64,000 nucleotides of DNA from Geodermatophilus sabuli (GTDB lineage Bacteria > Actinomycetota > Actinomycetes > Mycobacteriales > Geodermatophilaceae). The DNA lies in the NCBI RefSeq assembly GCF_900215145.1, contig NZ_OBDO01000010.1, positions 1-64,000 of the forward strand, written 5' to 3'. The notes under the pieces were generated by a model. The model worked only from the letters and a program-made list of their open reading frames with translations, had not been told where the DNA came from and ran no database searches. Below are positions 36,651 through 45,693 of this stretch, piece after piece. Each line of letters begins with the position of its first letter. Positions within the stretch are counted from its first letter, which is position 1. A program made the position numbers and the translations under genes.

Positions 36651-38060
36651 ATGCCTGCTGCCGTGCTGCGCCGGGCGGTCCTGGCCCTCCTGGCCGTGGC
36701 CGCGCTGCTCGTCGTGTCCGGCTGCTCGGTCGTCGTCCTCGGCCGGCCCAGCGCCGCCGACCCGCCCCCGGACGACGCCGACCCCGGCCGCGTGGACGTC
36801 GTGGGCGCCGTCGACGGGCCGATCGACCTGCTCGCCCGCAACGCGCTCGCCGACCTCGAGGACTACTGGGCCGAGCAGTTCCCCGACGTGTTCGGCGCCC
36901 GCTTCGACCCGCTGGCGGGGGGCTACTTCAGCGTCGACCCGGCCGACGTCGACCCCGCGGTGTACCCGCAGGGCGTCGGGTGCGGCACCGACCCGCGCGA
37001 GGTCGAGGACAACGCGTTCTACTGCTCGGCGCCACAGGCCCCCCACTCCGACTCGATCAGCTACGACCGGACGTTCCTCGCCGAGCTCGCCGACGGGTAC
37101 GGGCGGTTCATCCCCGCACTGGTGATGGCGCACGAGTTCGGGCACGCGGTCCAGGCCCGGGTCGGCTCCCCGCCGACGTCGATCGCCACGGAGACGCAGG
37201 CCGACTGCTTCGCCGGCGCGTGGACGGCGTGGGTGGCCGAGGGCCGCGCCACGCACTCCCAGATCCGGGAGCCGGAGCTGGACCAGCTGCTGCGCGGCTA
37301 CCTCCTGCTGCGGGACCCGGTCGGGACGGGCACCGACGAGCAGCAGGCGCACGGGTCCTACTTCGACCGCGTCTCCGCGTTCCAGGAGGGCTTCGACGAC
37401 GGCCCGGTCGCCTGCCGCGACCGGTTCGGGCCCGACCGCGTGTTCACCCAGGGCGAGTTCACCACCGACGAGGACTTCCTCAGCGGCGGCAACGCGCCCT
37501 ACGGGACGATCGAGCAGATCGTCGAGACCTCGCTGCCGGAGTTCTGGGACCGCGCGTTCACCGAGGTCCTCGACGACCGCTTCACCGCCCCGCAGCTCGA
37601 GCCCTTCCGCGGGCAGGCGCCCGGGTGCGCCACCGACGACGTCGACCTCGTGTACTGCCCGCCCGGGGACGGCACCGGCGACGCCGGGCTGGTCGGCTAC
37701 GACGAGCAGGACCTGATCGGCCCGGCCTACGAGTCACTGGGCGACTACGCCGTCCCCACCGCCGTCGCCATCCCCTACGCGCTGGCAGCCCGCGACCAGC
37801 TGGGGCTGTCCGCCGAGGGTGACGAGGCGCTGCGGTCAGCGGTGTGCCTGGCCGGCTGGTACAGCGCGCAGGTCTACAACGGCGAGCTGACGAACGTCGT
37901 CATCTCCCCCGGCGACCTCGACGAGAGCGTGCAGTTCCTGCTGGAGTACGGCAACGACCCGCAGGTGCTCGGCGCGACCGACGTCTCGGGCTTCCAGCTC
38001 GTCGACCTCTTCCGCGGCGGGTTCCTCGAGGGCGCCCGCGCCTGCGACGTCGGCGTCTAG
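36651..38060 (+). CDS. Neutral zinc metallopeptidase lipoprotein
   Basis: A 469-residue secreted lipoprotein: hydrophobic leader LRRAVLALLAVAALLVVSGC with Cys25 as lipidation site. The catalytic HEFGH is at 161-165 (LVMAHEFGHAVQAR), followed by ETQADCFAGAWTAWVAEG, which supplies the further acidic ligand; this matches the putative neutral zinc metallopeptidase (YpfJ-like) family. The C-terminal half (AVCLAGWYSAQVYNGELT ... SPGDLDESVQFLLEYG) has no motif I recognise. It is a tandem duplicate of the upstream frameshifted gene, 67 bp apart. Substrate unknown; exported protein turnover or cell-envelope processing is plausible. Confidence 0.88.
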   Translation: MPAAVLRRAVLALLAVAALLVVSGCSVVVLGRPSAADPPPDDADPGRVDVVGAVDGPIDLLARNALADLEDYWAEQFPDVFGARFDPLAGGYFSVDPADVDPAVYPQGVGCGTDPREVEDNAFYCSAPQAPHSDSISYDRTFLAELADGYGRFIPALVMAHEFGHAVQARVGSPPTSIATETQADCFAGAWTAWVAEGRATHSQIREPELDQLLRGYLLLRDPVGTGTDEQQAHGSYFDRVSAFQEGFDDGPVACRDRFGPDRVFTQGEFTTDEDFLSGGNAPYGTIEQIVETSLPEFWDRAFTEVLDDRFTAPQLEPFRGQAPGCATDDVDLVYCPPGDGTGDAGLVGYDEQDLIGPAYESLGDYAVPTAVAIPYALAARDQLGLSAEGDEALRSAVCLAGWYSAQVYNGELTNVVISPGDLDESVQFLLEYGNDPQVLGATDVSGFQLVDLFRGGFLEGARACDVGV

Positions 38061-38061
38061 G

Positions 38062-38120
38062 CCCCCGTGCAGGGTCCCGCCGCGAGCGTGCGAGCGGTGG
38101 GGGGCACGGGGGTCCTTCTT
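38062..38120. repeat. Nested-hairpin intergenic repeat, copy A
   Basis: Outer arms CCCCCGTGC (38062-38070) and GCACGGGGG (38104-38112) enclose GCAGGGTCCCGCCGCGAGC ... GCGAGCGGTGGGG, whose CCGCCGC/GCGGTGG ends pair again. It ends GGGTCCTTCTTCA, the last three bases being the stop codon of the thioredoxin gene on the minus strand. Copies or variants occur at 59535-59592 and 60899-60990. Probably a bidirectional terminator spread as a repeat. Confidence 0.75.
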
Positions 38121-39097
38121 CAGTACAGGGCGAGAGTGAGCTGGCGGCGGGCGTCGCCCACCCGCGGGTCCTGGTCCCCGACGACGCCGAACAGCTCCAC
38201 GAGGTGCTTGCGGACCTGGTCGCGCTCCTCGCCGGCGGTCCGGCGGACGACGTCGAGCAGGCGGGCGAACGCACCCTCGACGTCCCCGGTGCCGAGCAGG
38301 AAGTCGGCGGCGCGGGTCTGCGCGGTCACGTCGTCGGGTGCCGCGTCGGCGAGGGCCAGCGCGTCGGGCCCGGCCTCGTCGGCGCGCCGGAACAGCTGCA
38401 CCTGGCGCAGGGCGAGGCCGGCGACCGGGTGGTCGGGCTCGGCGTCGACGATCGCCTGGTAGGCGGCCTCCGCGGCGGCGAGGTCGCCGCGCTCGAGGGC
38501 GGCCTCGGCGGCGTCCAGACGCGGGTCGTCGTCCGCGGCCTCACCGTCTCCGGCGTCGGGCACGGCGCCGCCGGTGGTGGCGCGGACCAGCTCGGCGACG
38601 AACTGGCGGGCCTGGTCCTCGGGGATGGCGCCGGTGAACTCGGCGACCAGCTGCCCCTGCCAGACGGCCTTGACCGCCGGGATGCCCTGCACCCGCAGGC
38701 CCTGGGCGAGCGCCGGGTTGGCGTCGACGTCCACCTTGGCCAGCACCCAGGACCCGCCACCCTCCGCGGCCAGCCGCTCGAGCACCGGGGACAGCTGCTT
38801 GCACGGCCCGCACCACTCGGCCCACAGGTCGAGCACGACCGGGACCTGGAAGGACCGGTCGAGCACCTCGGCCTGGAAGGTGTCCTCGGTGACGTCGACG
38901 ACCGCGGCGCCGGGCGCACCGGCGGGGGCGGCCGGGCTGGGCGGCGGCGCGGCCTGGGCCCGTGCCGCGGCCTCGGAGCGGGCCTTGACGGCGGCGAGGT
39001 CGACCGCGCCGGCCAGGGAGGCGGCCAGATGCGCCTGCTGGGCCTGAGCGCGCGGGTCGGGGCGTCCGGGGCGGGAGGGCTGCATGACCTCGATCAT
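38120..39097 (-). CDS. Thioredoxin-TPR protein (CnoX/YbbN-like)
   Basis: A 325-residue cytoplasmic protein with a thioredoxin domain (about 65-175) keeping the WCGPC active site at 95-99, and a C-terminal tetratricopeptide-type helical region (AAEAALERGDLAAAEAAYQAI ...). This is the architecture of CnoX/YbbN, a redox co-chaperone that protects proteins from oxidation. An Ala/Gln/Pro-rich leader of 60 residues precedes the fold. A second ATG four codons in (MQPSRPGRP) is an alternative start. The neighbouring glgB on the left agrees with the M. tuberculosis order Rv1324-glgB as I recall it. Confidence 0.9.
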   Translation of the reverse strand: MIEVMQPSRPGRPDPRAQAQQAHLAASLAGAVDLAAVKARSEAAARAQAAPPPSPAAPAGAPGAAVVDVTEDTFQAEVLDRSFQVPVVLDLWAEWCGPCKQLSPVLERLAAEGGGSWVLAKVDVDANPALAQGLRVQGIPAVKAVWQGQLVAEFTGAIPEDQARQFVAELVRATTGGAVPDAGDGEAADDDPRLDAAEAALERGDLAAAEAAYQAIVDAEPDHPVAGLALRQVQLFRRADEAGPDALALADAAPDDVTAQTRAADFLLGTGDVEGAFARLLDVVRRTAGEERDQVRKHLVELFGVVGDQDPRVGDARRQLTLALY

Positions 39098-39129
39098 CCC
39101 ACCGCCGCCGCGGGGACGTCGCGGGGTGC

Positions 39130-39654
39130 TCAGCCGACGGCGGCCTCGGCGTCGGCCACGTCGCCGGCGCCGAGCCGGACCCGCTTGAGGATGTCGAACA
39201 ACGTCTGCAGCTCCGCCTCGGGAACGTCCCCCAACCCGAAGTCGAGGGCGTTGAGCGCGCTGGTGGCCTCCTCGACCACGGCGCGCCCGCGTTCGGTGAT
39301 GCCGGCCAGCACGCCCCGGCCGTCGGCCGGGTTGGGCCGTCGGTGGACGTAGCCGGCGGCGACCAGCCGGTCGATCGCGTTCGTGACGCTCGTGGGGTGG
39401 ACCATCAGCCGGCTGCCGATGACCTTCAGCGGCAGCTCACCGGTGCGGCTGAAGACGAGGAGCACGAGGACCTCGTAGCGCGCGAAGGTCAGCGCGTGCG
39501 GCCGCAGCGCCTCGTCGAACCGGGCGAGCAGGATCTGCTGGACCCGGAACACCGACGTCGCGGCGCGCATCGTCGCGGCCGGGCCGAAGTGCTCCTCCCA
39601 CGACGCCCCGGCGCGCTCGATGGGATCGAAGGGCAACCCCAGCGGTCGGACCAT
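39130..39654 (-). CDS. MarR-family transcriptional regulator
   Basis: A 174-residue winged-helix regulator. The DNA-binding part is LPLKVIGSRLMVHPTSVTNAIDRLVAAGYVHRRPNPADGRGVLAGITERGR, with the recognition helix HPTSVTNAIDRL and the wing RRPNPADGR. ATG 39654 gives MVRPLGLPFDPIERA; the frame is open further but low complexity. It lies between the oxidoreductase gene upstream and the thioredoxin gene downstream on the same strand and could regulate either or act elsewhere. No ligand is evident. Confidence 0.9.
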   Translation of the reverse strand: MVRPLGLPFDPIERAGASWEEHFGPAATMRAATSVFRVQQILLARFDEALRPHALTFARYEVLVLLVFSRTGELPLKVIGSRLMVHPTSVTNAIDRLVAAGYVHRRPNPADGRGVLAGITERGRAVVEEATSALNALDFGLGDVPEAELQTLFDILKRVRLGAGDVADAEAAVG

Positions 39655-39706
39655 GGCTCCAGAGGTTACGGGCCGCGCTCCCGGGGCCGGTCGTCGGCGA
39701 GGTCCC

Positions 39707-39767
39707 GTCGAGTGGCGAGTCGTCGTGGCCTCGGCCCCGTGGAGACCACGGCGGCTCGCCACTCGAC
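39707..39767 (-). terminator. Two-level inverted repeat before marR / after the FAD oxidoreductase
   Basis: Outer arms GTCGAGTGGCGAG (39707-39719) and CTCGCCACTCGAC (39755-39767) are 13-bp perfect, and inside them CCGTGG-AGA-CCACGG (39737-39751) forms a second hairpin. It abuts the stop of the oxidoreductase gene, so termination is likely, but it also lies 53 bp upstream of the marR ATG. Confidence 0.55.
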
Positions 39768-39768
39768 G

Positions 39769-41244
39769 TCAGTTCGCGGGCGGGGCCGGGCGCAGTGGGG
39801 GCACGTGCCGCAGGCCGAAGACCTCGCGCAGCGCCACCCGCGCCGCGTTGTCGCCGCAGGCGCCGTGCACGGCCGGCCCCGGTGGTGTCGCCGAGGAGCC
39901 GAGGTAGACGCCCGGCACCGGCGTCTTGTACGTGTTCCACCGCGGCACCGGCCGGGCGAGCATCTGCCGCAGGGTCGCCTGGCCGTTGGAGATGTCCCCA
40001 CCGAGGTAGGCCGGGTTCCACTTCTCCATGGCGACGGCGTCCTTGGTGACCCGGTCGACGACGGTGTCCTTGAAGCCCGGCGCGAAGCGCTCCACCTGGT
40101 TCTCGATGGCCTCGGTCATGTCGACGTCGGCGCCGTGCGGCACGTGCACGTACGCCCAGAAGACGTGCCCGCCCTCCGGTGCCCGCGTCGGGTCCGGGAC
40201 GGTCGGCTGGACGGCGAGCACGTACGGGCGGTCGGTGAGCCGCCCCTGGTTGGGGGCCCGCTCGCCGGCGATGGTCTCCTCCAGGGTGCCGGCGATGTGG
40301 ATGGTCCCGGCCCGGCGGACGTCGGGGTTGGTCCAGGGCACCGGCTCGGACAGGATCCAGTCGACCTTGAAGACGCCGGCGCCGTGCTCGTAGCGACGCA
40401 CCCACCGGCGGTAGCCCTCGTGCACCCGGTCGCCGGCCATGTCGACGAAGGCCTCCGGCGTGGTGTCCAGCAGCACCGCCGGCACGCCGTCGAACTCGCG
40501 CAGGTCGGTGACCAGGTGCCCGGTCACCACCTCGCCGCCCTGCTGTTCCAGCGCGGTGACCATCGCGTCGGCCAGGTTCTGCGAGCCGCCCTCGACCAGC
40601 GGCCAGCCGACGTGGTGGCCGAGCATCGTCAGCAACATGCCCAGCGCGGAGGTCAGGGGCTGGCTCAGGTCCAGCATGCCGTGCGCCGCGGCCCCGCCCA
40701 GCAGGGCTCGGGCCTCCTCGGTCTCGAAGTACCGGTGGGCCAGCCACCGCACGTTGGGCAGCCCGTTGAGCCCGAACTTGGTGATCGGCCCGACGCTGCG
40801 CGTGGGCAGCCGCCGCAGCCGGCTGGTCAGGAAGAAGTCGATGACGTCGGTGCCGTGCTCGACCAGCGGCTCGAACAGCCGCCGGTAGGCCGGCCCGTCC
40901 GCCCCCAGACCCGCGGCGGTCTCCTCCAGCGAGCGGCGCGCGATCGAGGCGCGTCCGCCGTCCAGGGGGTGCGCGTAGTTGATCTCCGGCTGGACCAGCC
41001 GCACGCCGCGGCTGGCCAGGTCGAACTCGCGGAAGAACGGCGCCGCGGCGGCCATCGGCTGCACGATCGAGCAGACGTCGTGCCGGTACCCGGGCCGCAT
41101 GAGCTCCTCGGTGCGCATGCCACCGCCGGGGCGTTCGGCCGCCTCCACGACCTGCACGCGCAGGCCGGCGGCGGCCAGCCGCAGGGCCGCGGCGAGCCCG
41201 TTGGGCCCCGATCCGACGACGACGGCGTCCGGCTTCCCGTTCAC
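39769..41244 (-). CDS. FAD-dependent phytoene-dehydrogenase-like oxidoreductase
   Basis: A 491-residue flavoprotein with a Rossmann FAD site at the N-terminus (VVVGSGPNGLAAALRLAAAG, GxGxxG at 11-16; then VVEAAERPGGGMRTEE) and a C-terminal FAD segment (GVYLGSSATPPGPAVHGACGDNAA). It fits the NAD(P)/FAD oxidoreductase group related to CrtI and PYROXD2. No carotenoid-pathway gene neighbours it, so a carotenoid desaturase role is not supported. The gene follows meaB on the same strand. Confidence 0.88.
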   Translation of the reverse strand: MNGKPDAVVVGSGPNGLAAALRLAAAGLRVQVVEAAERPGGGMRTEELMRPGYRHDVCSIVQPMAAAAPFFREFDLASRGVRLVQPEINYAHPLDGGRASIARRSLEETAAGLGADGPAYRRLFEPLVEHGTDVIDFFLTSRLRRLPTRSVGPITKFGLNGLPNVRWLAHRYFETEEARALLGGAAAHGMLDLSQPLTSALGMLLTMLGHHVGWPLVEGGSQNLADAMVTALEQQGGEVVTGHLVTDLREFDGVPAVLLDTTPEAFVDMAGDRVHEGYRRWVRRYEHGAGVFKVDWILSEPVPWTNPDVRRAGTIHIAGTLEETIAGERAPNQGRLTDRPYVLAVQPTVPDPTRAPEGGHVFWAYVHVPHGADVDMTEAIENQVERFAPGFKDTVVDRVTKDAVAMEKWNPAYLGGDISNGQATLRQMLARPVPRWNTYKTPVPGVYLGSSATPPGPAVHGACGDNAARVALREVFGLRHVPPLRPAPPAN

Positions 41245-41267
41245 CCCGCCATCCTGCCCTCAGCGGG

Positions 41268-42275
41268 TCACAACTGCGCGAGGAGCACGTCGGCGGCCCG
41301 GAAGGGGTCGGTCTCCCCCGCGACCACCGCCTCGGCCAGAGCCCCGAGCGCCACGGAGCCCCGCACCTCGCCCATCCGCTCGCGCAGGCCGGCCAGGGCG
41401 ATCGCCTCGATCTCGCGGGCCGCCCGCTCCACCCGCCGGCGGGCGCGTTCCCCCGACGAGTCCAGCCAGCGGCGGTGCTCGTCGATCGCCTCGACCAGAG
41501 CCGCGACGCCCTCGCCGCCACCCCGGGTGGCGACCGTGCGGCAGACCGGCGGCCGCCAGGCGCCGTCGCGGCGCTCGCCCAGCGTGAGCATCGCGCGCAG
41601 GTCGCGCACCGTCTGGTCGGCGCCGTCCCGGTCGGCCTTGTTGACGACGAGGACGTCGGCGACCTCGAGGATCCCGGCCTTCGCCGCCTGGATCCCGTCG
41701 CCCATGCCGGGCGCCAGCAGCACCAGCGTCGTGTCGGCGAGGGAGGCGATCTCCAGTTCGGACTGCCCGACGCCGACGGTCTCGACCAGCACCACGTCGC
41801 ACCCGGCGGCGTCGAGGACGCGCAGCGCCTGCGGCGTCGCCCAGGCCAGCCCCCCGAGGTGCCCGCGGGAGGCCATGGACCGGATGTACACGCCGGCGTC
41901 GCCGGCGTGGTCCTGCATGCGCACCCGGTCGCCGAGCAGCGCGCCGCCGGAGAAGGGGGACGACGGGTCGACGGCGAGCACGCCGACCCGCTGCCCGGCC
42001 TGCCGGTAGGCGCGCACCAGCGCGGTCGTCGTCGTCGACTTGCCGACGCCGGGCGCGCCGGTCAGGCCGATCACCCGGGCTCGCACGGTGTGCGGGGCCA
42101 GCGCCGCGGCCACCTCCCGCACCGCCGGGCTGGCGTCCTCCACCAGAGAGATCAGCCGCGCCACGGCGCGGGCCTCGCCGGCCCGCGCGCGGGCGACGAG
42201 ATCGGGGAGGTCGACCGTCCGCCGTCCCCGGCGGGCGGTCGGGACCGCGGTCGGGCCGGGACCCGACCCGCTCAC
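41268..42275 (-). CDS. meaB: Methylmalonyl-CoA mutase-associated GTPase MeaB
   Basis: A G3E-type GTPase (335 residues) that chaperones loading and protection of adenosylcobalamin-dependent acyl-CoA mutases. P-loop [11 protein letters not shown], the [22 protein letters not shown] segment, ETVGVGQSE and the NKAD guanine motif are all present. GTG 42275 overlaps the thiolase stop (GTGA), coupling it to the thiolase. Its client in this window is the ethylmalonyl-CoA mutase at 57-59 kb; a methylmalonyl-CoA mutase presumably lies elsewhere. Confidence 0.95.
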   Translation of the reverse strand: MSGSGPGPTAVPTARRGRRTVDLPDLVARARAGEARAVARLISLVEDASPAVREVAAALAPHTVRARVIGLTGAPGVGKSTTTTALVRAYRQAGQRVGVLAVDPSSPFSGGALLGDRVRMQDHAGDAGVYIRSMASRGHLGGLAWATPQALRVLDAAGCDVVLVETVGVGQSELEIASLADTTLVLLAPGMGDGIQAAKAGILEVADVLVVNKADRDGADQTVRDLRAMLTLGERRDGAWRPPVCRTVATRGGGEGVAALVEAIDEHRRWLDSSGERARRRVERAAREIEAIALAGLRERMGEVRGSVALGALAEAVVAGETDPFRAADVLLAQL

Positions 42276-43462
42276 GCCCTGGCGGGTACGTGCAGGACGA
42301 GCGCGTCGCCCTGCCCACCGCCGCCGCACAGCGCCGCGGCACCGACGCCGCCGCCGCGGCGGCCGAGCTCGAGCGCCAGGTGCAGCACGATGCGCGCCCC
42401 GCTCATCCCGATCGGGTGCCCCAGCGCGATCGCGCCGCCGTTGGGGTTGACCTTCTCCGGCTCGATGCCCAGCTCGCGGGTGGAGACGATGCCGACCGCG
42501 GCGAAGGCCTCGTTGAGCTCGACCAGGTCCAGGTCGGCCGGGTCGATGCCCTCCCGGGCGCAGGCCTTGGCGATGGCCCGCGACGGCTGGCTCTGCAGGC
42601 TGGCGTCCGGGCCGGCGACGACGCCGTGCGCGCCGATCTCCGCGATCGGCGTGAGCCCCAGCTCGGCGGCCTTGGCCGCGCTCATGACCACGACCGCGCA
42701 GGCGCCGTCGGAGATCTGCGAGGCCGACCCGGCGGTGATCGTGCCGTCCTTGGCGAAGGCCGGCTTGAGCTTGGACAGGCTGTCGGCGGTGGTGTCGGGG
42801 CGGATGCCCTCGTCGTCGCGGAACTCGATCGGGTCGCCCTTGCGCTGCGGGATCAGCACGGGGGTGATCTCGTCGTCGAACAGGCCGTTCTTGGCCGCCG
42901 CGGCGGCCTTCTGGTGGCTGGCGGCGGCGAAGGCGTCCTGCTCCTCGCGGGTCAGCTCGTAGCGGTCGTTGGCCTTCTCGGTCAGCTCCCCCATCGCGAC
43001 CTGGTCGAAGGTGTCCGACAGGCCGTCGTGGGCCATCGAGTCGACCAGCTTCGTGTCGCCGTACTTGGTGCCGGTGCGGGAGTTGGCCAGCAGGTGCGGG
43101 GCCTGGGTCATCGACTCCATGCCGCCGGCGACGACGACGTCGAACTCCCCGGCCCGGATCAGCTGGTCGGCCAGCGCGATCGCGTCGATGCCCGACAGGC
43201 ACACCTTGTTGAGGGTGAACGACGGCACCGACATGGGGATGCCGGCGGCCACGGCCGCGGGACGGGCCGGGTTCTGGCCGGCGCCGGCCTGCAGCACCTG
43301 GCCCATGATCACGTAGTCGACCTGGTCGCCGGAGATGCCGGCGCGCTCCAGGGCGGCCTTGATCGCAACGCCGCCGAGGTCGGCGGCGGAGAAGTCCTTG
43401 AGCGAGCCGAGCAGCCGACCCATCGGGGTGCGGGCGCCGCTGACGATGACCGAACGGGGCAT
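42272..43462 (-). CDS. Acetyl-CoA C-acetyltransferase (thiolase)
   Basis: A 396-residue thiolase with all catalytic residues: nucleophilic Cys in [15 protein letters not shown], His in [10 protein letters not shown] and the second Cys in [15 protein letters not shown]. In this context it most likely condenses two acetyl-CoA to acetoacetyl-CoA, the entry step to crotonyl-CoA for Ccr; a degradative role is also possible. It is divergent from the epimerase gene (184 bp gap) and coupled to meaB. The nearest M. tuberculosis neighbour in order is fadA4. Confidence 0.95.
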   Translation of the reverse strand: MPRSVIVSGARTPMGRLLGSLKDFSAADLGGVAIKAALERAGISGDQVDYVIMGQVLQAGAGQNPARPAAVAAGIPMSVPSFTLNKVCLSGIDAIALADQLIRAGEFDVVVAGGMESMTQAPHLLANSRTGTKYGDTKLVDSMAHDGLSDTFDQVAMGELTEKANDRYELTREEQDAFAAASHQKAAAAAKNGLFDDEITPVLIPQRKGDPIEFRDDEGIRPDTTADSLSKLKPAFAKDGTITAGSASQISDGACAVVVMSAAKAAELGLTPIAEIGAHGVVAGPDASLQSQPSRAIAKACAREGIDPADLDLVELNEAFAAVGIVSTRELGIEPEKVNPNGGAIALGHPIGMSGARIVLHLALELGRRGGGVGAAALCGGGGQGDALVLHVPARA

Positions 43463-43646
43463 GGGGGCCTCCAGTGCCGGGCCGCGACGGCGGCCGGGGT
43501 GCTCAGAGCGGGCCGCGCGGACGGCGCGGCTTCGTGCTTCCCCCGAGGATAGGACGGCGGAGCCACCGAGCGGCCGCCTCGACGCCGGACGTGACCCGCG
43601 TCACCCCGAGCTGTCGTCCCAGACGTCTGTTCGGGAGGATGCCGCC

Positions 43647-44102
43647 GTGACCACTGACTCACCCACCGGCCTCCCCGCCGACCTGCTCACCACCATCGAC
43701 CACGTGGGCATCGCCGTCCCGGACCTGCGCGAGGCGATCGCCTTCTACGAGCTGGCCTTCGGCATCACGTCCGTGCACGAGGAGGTGAACGAGGAGCAGG
43801 GCGTCCACGAGGCGATGCTCGCCGTCGGTGACGGGGAGACGCGCATCCAGCTCCTGGCACCCCTGACCCCGGAGTCGACGATCGCGAAGTTCATCGGCCG
43901 CTCCGGCCCCGGACTGCAGCAGCTGGCCTTCCGGGTGACCGACGTCGAGGCGGCGAGCGCGACCCTCCGGGCGCGGGGCCTGCGGCTGCTCTACGACACC
44001 CCGAAGCGGGGCACGGCCGGGAGCCGGATCAACTTCGTCCACCCCAAGGACGCCGGCGGCGTCCTCGTCGAGCTCGTCGAGCCGGCGACGGACGGCCACT
44101 GA
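43647..44102 (+). CDS. mce: Methylmalonyl-CoA/ethylmalonyl-CoA epimerase
   Basis: A 151-residue VOC-fold protein with the epimerase signature: TIDHVGIAVPDLREAIAFYE, the metal ligands in HEAMLAVGDGETRIQLL and LVELVEP, and HPKDAGGVLVE. It racemises 2-methylmalonyl-CoA and, in the ethylmalonyl-CoA pathway, ethylmalonyl-CoA before Ecm. GTG 43647 follows GGGAGGA; the open frame is longer but antisense to the thiolase promoter region. It is followed 116 bp later by ccr. Confidence 0.93.
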   Translation: MTTDSPTGLPADLLTTIDHVGIAVPDLREAIAFYELAFGITSVHEEVNEEQGVHEAMLAVGDGETRIQLLAPLTPESTIAKFIGRSGPGLQQLAFRVTDVEAASATLRARGLRLLYDTPKRGTAGSRINFVHPKDAGGVLVELVEPATDGH

Positions 44103-44123
44103 CCGTCGTGTCCTGACGGCGTG

Positions 44124-44139
44124 GCTACTCGCCGGTAAC
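44124..44139 (+). promoter_or_regulatory. Candidate operator upstream of ccr
   Basis: GCTACTCGCCGGTAAC, read on the minus strand as GTTACC-GGC-GAGTAGC, 80 bp upstream of the ccr GTG. It shares 12 defined bases with the ecm site at 59114-59129 (GTTACC-N3-GAGTAG) and is related to the palindrome upstream of etfB. Confidence 0.5.
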
Positions 44140-44218
44140 GTCTCGCGTCACCGCACCGCTGGCACTGCCCCACCCGCGCCGCCTCCGACCGCAGCCGACG
44201 AAGACCCGGGAGACGCAC

Positions 44219-45550
44219 GTGTTCGAGATCAGGGACGCCATCCTCGCCGACCAGCCCGACGCCCTCGCCGGGCTGCCGGTGCCGGAGTCCTACCGCGCCG
44301 TGCTGGTGCGCAAGGACGAGCAGGACATGTTCGCGGGCCTGCCCACCAAGGACAAGGACCCCCGCAAGTCCCTGCACGTGGAGGAGGTGCCGACCCCGGA
44401 ACTGGGCCCGGGCGAGGCGATCGTGGCGGTGATGGCATCGTCGGTGAACTACAACACCGTCTGGACGTCGATCTTCGAGCCGGTCTCCACCTTCGGCTTC
44501 CTCGAGCGCTACGGCCGGCTGCACGACCTCGCCCGCCGGCACGACCTGCCCTACCACGTGGTCGGCTCCGACCTGGCCGGCGTCGTCCTGCGGGTGGGTC
44601 CCGGCGTGCACAAGTGGAAGGCCGGCGACGAGGTCGTCGCGCACTGCCTGTCGGTCGAGCTGGAGGACCCGGCCGGCCACGACGACACGATGCTCGACCC
44701 GCAGCAGCGGATCTGGGGCTTCGAGACCAACTTCGGCGGCCTCGCGGAGCTGGCGCTGGTCAAGAGCAACCAGCTCATGCCCAAGCCGGCGCACCTCACC
44801 TGGGAGGAGGCCGCCGCGCCCGGGCTGGTCAACTCCACCGCCTACCGGCAGCTCGTGTCGCACAACGGCGCGGCCATGAAGCAGGGCGACGTCGTGCTGA
44901 TCTGGGGCGCCTCGGGCGGGCTGGGCTCCTACGCCACCCAGATGGCGCTCAACGGCGGCGCGATCCCGGTCTGCGTCGTCTCCAGCTCGGAGAAGGCCGA
45001 CATCGTCCGGAAGATGGGCGCCGAGCTGGTCATCGACCGCTCCGCCGAGCAGTACACGTTCTGGAAGGACGAGCACACCCAGGACCCCCGGGAGTGGCAG
45101 CGGCTGGGCAAGCGGATCCGCGAGCTGACCGGCGGCGACGACCCCGACATCGTCTTCGAGCACCCCGGCCGGGAGACCTTCGGCGCCAGCGTCTACGTCG
45201 CCAAGAAGGGCGGCACGATCGTCACCTGCGCCTCCACCAGCGGCTACCTGCACCAGTACGACAACCGCTACCTGTGGATGAACCTCAAGCGGGTCATCGG
45301 CAGCCACTTCGCCAACTACAAGGAGGCGTGGGAGGCCAACCGGCTCATCGACCGCGGCCTGGTCCACCCCACCCTGTCCAAGGTCTACCCGATGGAGCAG
45401 GTCGGCCAGGCCGCCTGCGACGTGAAGAACAACGCCCACCAGGGCAAGGTCGGCGTCCTCACCCTCGCACCCGAGGAGGGCCTCGGCGTCACCGACAGCG
45501 AGAAGCGGGCACGGCACCTCTCCGCGATCAACCGCTTCCGGGGCGTCTGA
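44219..45550 (+). CDS. ccr: Crotonyl-CoA carboxylase/reductase
   Basis: Ccr reduces crotonyl-CoA with NADPH while fixing CO2, giving ethylmalonyl-CoA: the key step of the ethylmalonyl-CoA pathway and a source of polyketide extender units. The 443-residue MDR-family protein has SSVNYNTVW, IWGFETNFGGLAELA, the NADPH site IWGASGGLGSYATQMA and VIGSHFANYKEAWEAN, all characteristic of Ccr, including the Asn, Phe-Glu and His contributing to CO2 binding. GTG 44219 gives MFEIRDAILADQPD. A strong hairpin lies 16 bp past its stop. Confidence 0.97.
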   Translation: MFEIRDAILADQPDALAGLPVPESYRAVLVRKDEQDMFAGLPTKDKDPRKSLHVEEVPTPELGPGEAIVAVMASSVNYNTVWTSIFEPVSTFGFLERYGRLHDLARRHDLPYHVVGSDLAGVVLRVGPGVHKWKAGDEVVAHCLSVELEDPAGHDDTMLDPQQRIWGFETNFGGLAELALVKSNQLMPKPAHLTWEEAAAPGLVNSTAYRQLVSHNGAAMKQGDVVLIWGASGGLGSYATQMALNGGAIPVCVVSSSEKADIVRKMGAELVIDRSAEQYTFWKDEHTQDPREWQRLGKRIRELTGGDDPDIVFEHPGRETFGASVYVAKKGGTIVTCASTSGYLHQYDNRYLWMNLKRVIGSHFANYKEAWEANRLIDRGLVHPTLSKVYPMEQVGQAACDVKNNAHQGKVGVLTLAPEEGLGVTDSEKRARHLSAINRFRGV

Positions 45551-45565
45551 ACGAGGCCCCTCTCC

Positions 45566-45593
45566 GAGCCCCTCGGGGCCCGGGGAGGGGCTC
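45566..45593 (+). terminator. Hairpin terminator after ccr
   Basis: GAGCCCCTC (45566-45574) and GAGGGGCTC (45585-45593) form 9-bp perfect arms with a 10-base loop, 16 bp after the ccr stop. Confidence 0.7.
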
Positions 45594-45693
45594 GAGCCCG
45601 CGAGGGGCTGCTCTCCCAGCCCTCTCCTGGCAGTCTGCTGGGGATCGCGGCGACACGCCGCGCCCCCTTCCGCGACTCTGCGAGGATGGACGT

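Noticed and set aside
39769-41244. Carotenoid pathway gene (phytoene desaturase)
   Set aside because: Only general flavoprotein similarity; no crtB, crtE or other carotenoid genes in the neighbourhood.
43591-43604. GTGAC-CCGC-GTCAC palindrome between the thiolase and epimerase genes, with a similar one at 14789
   Set aside because: Short GC-rich palindromes of this sort are frequent here, the second lies over a stop codon, and they do not share flanking bases.
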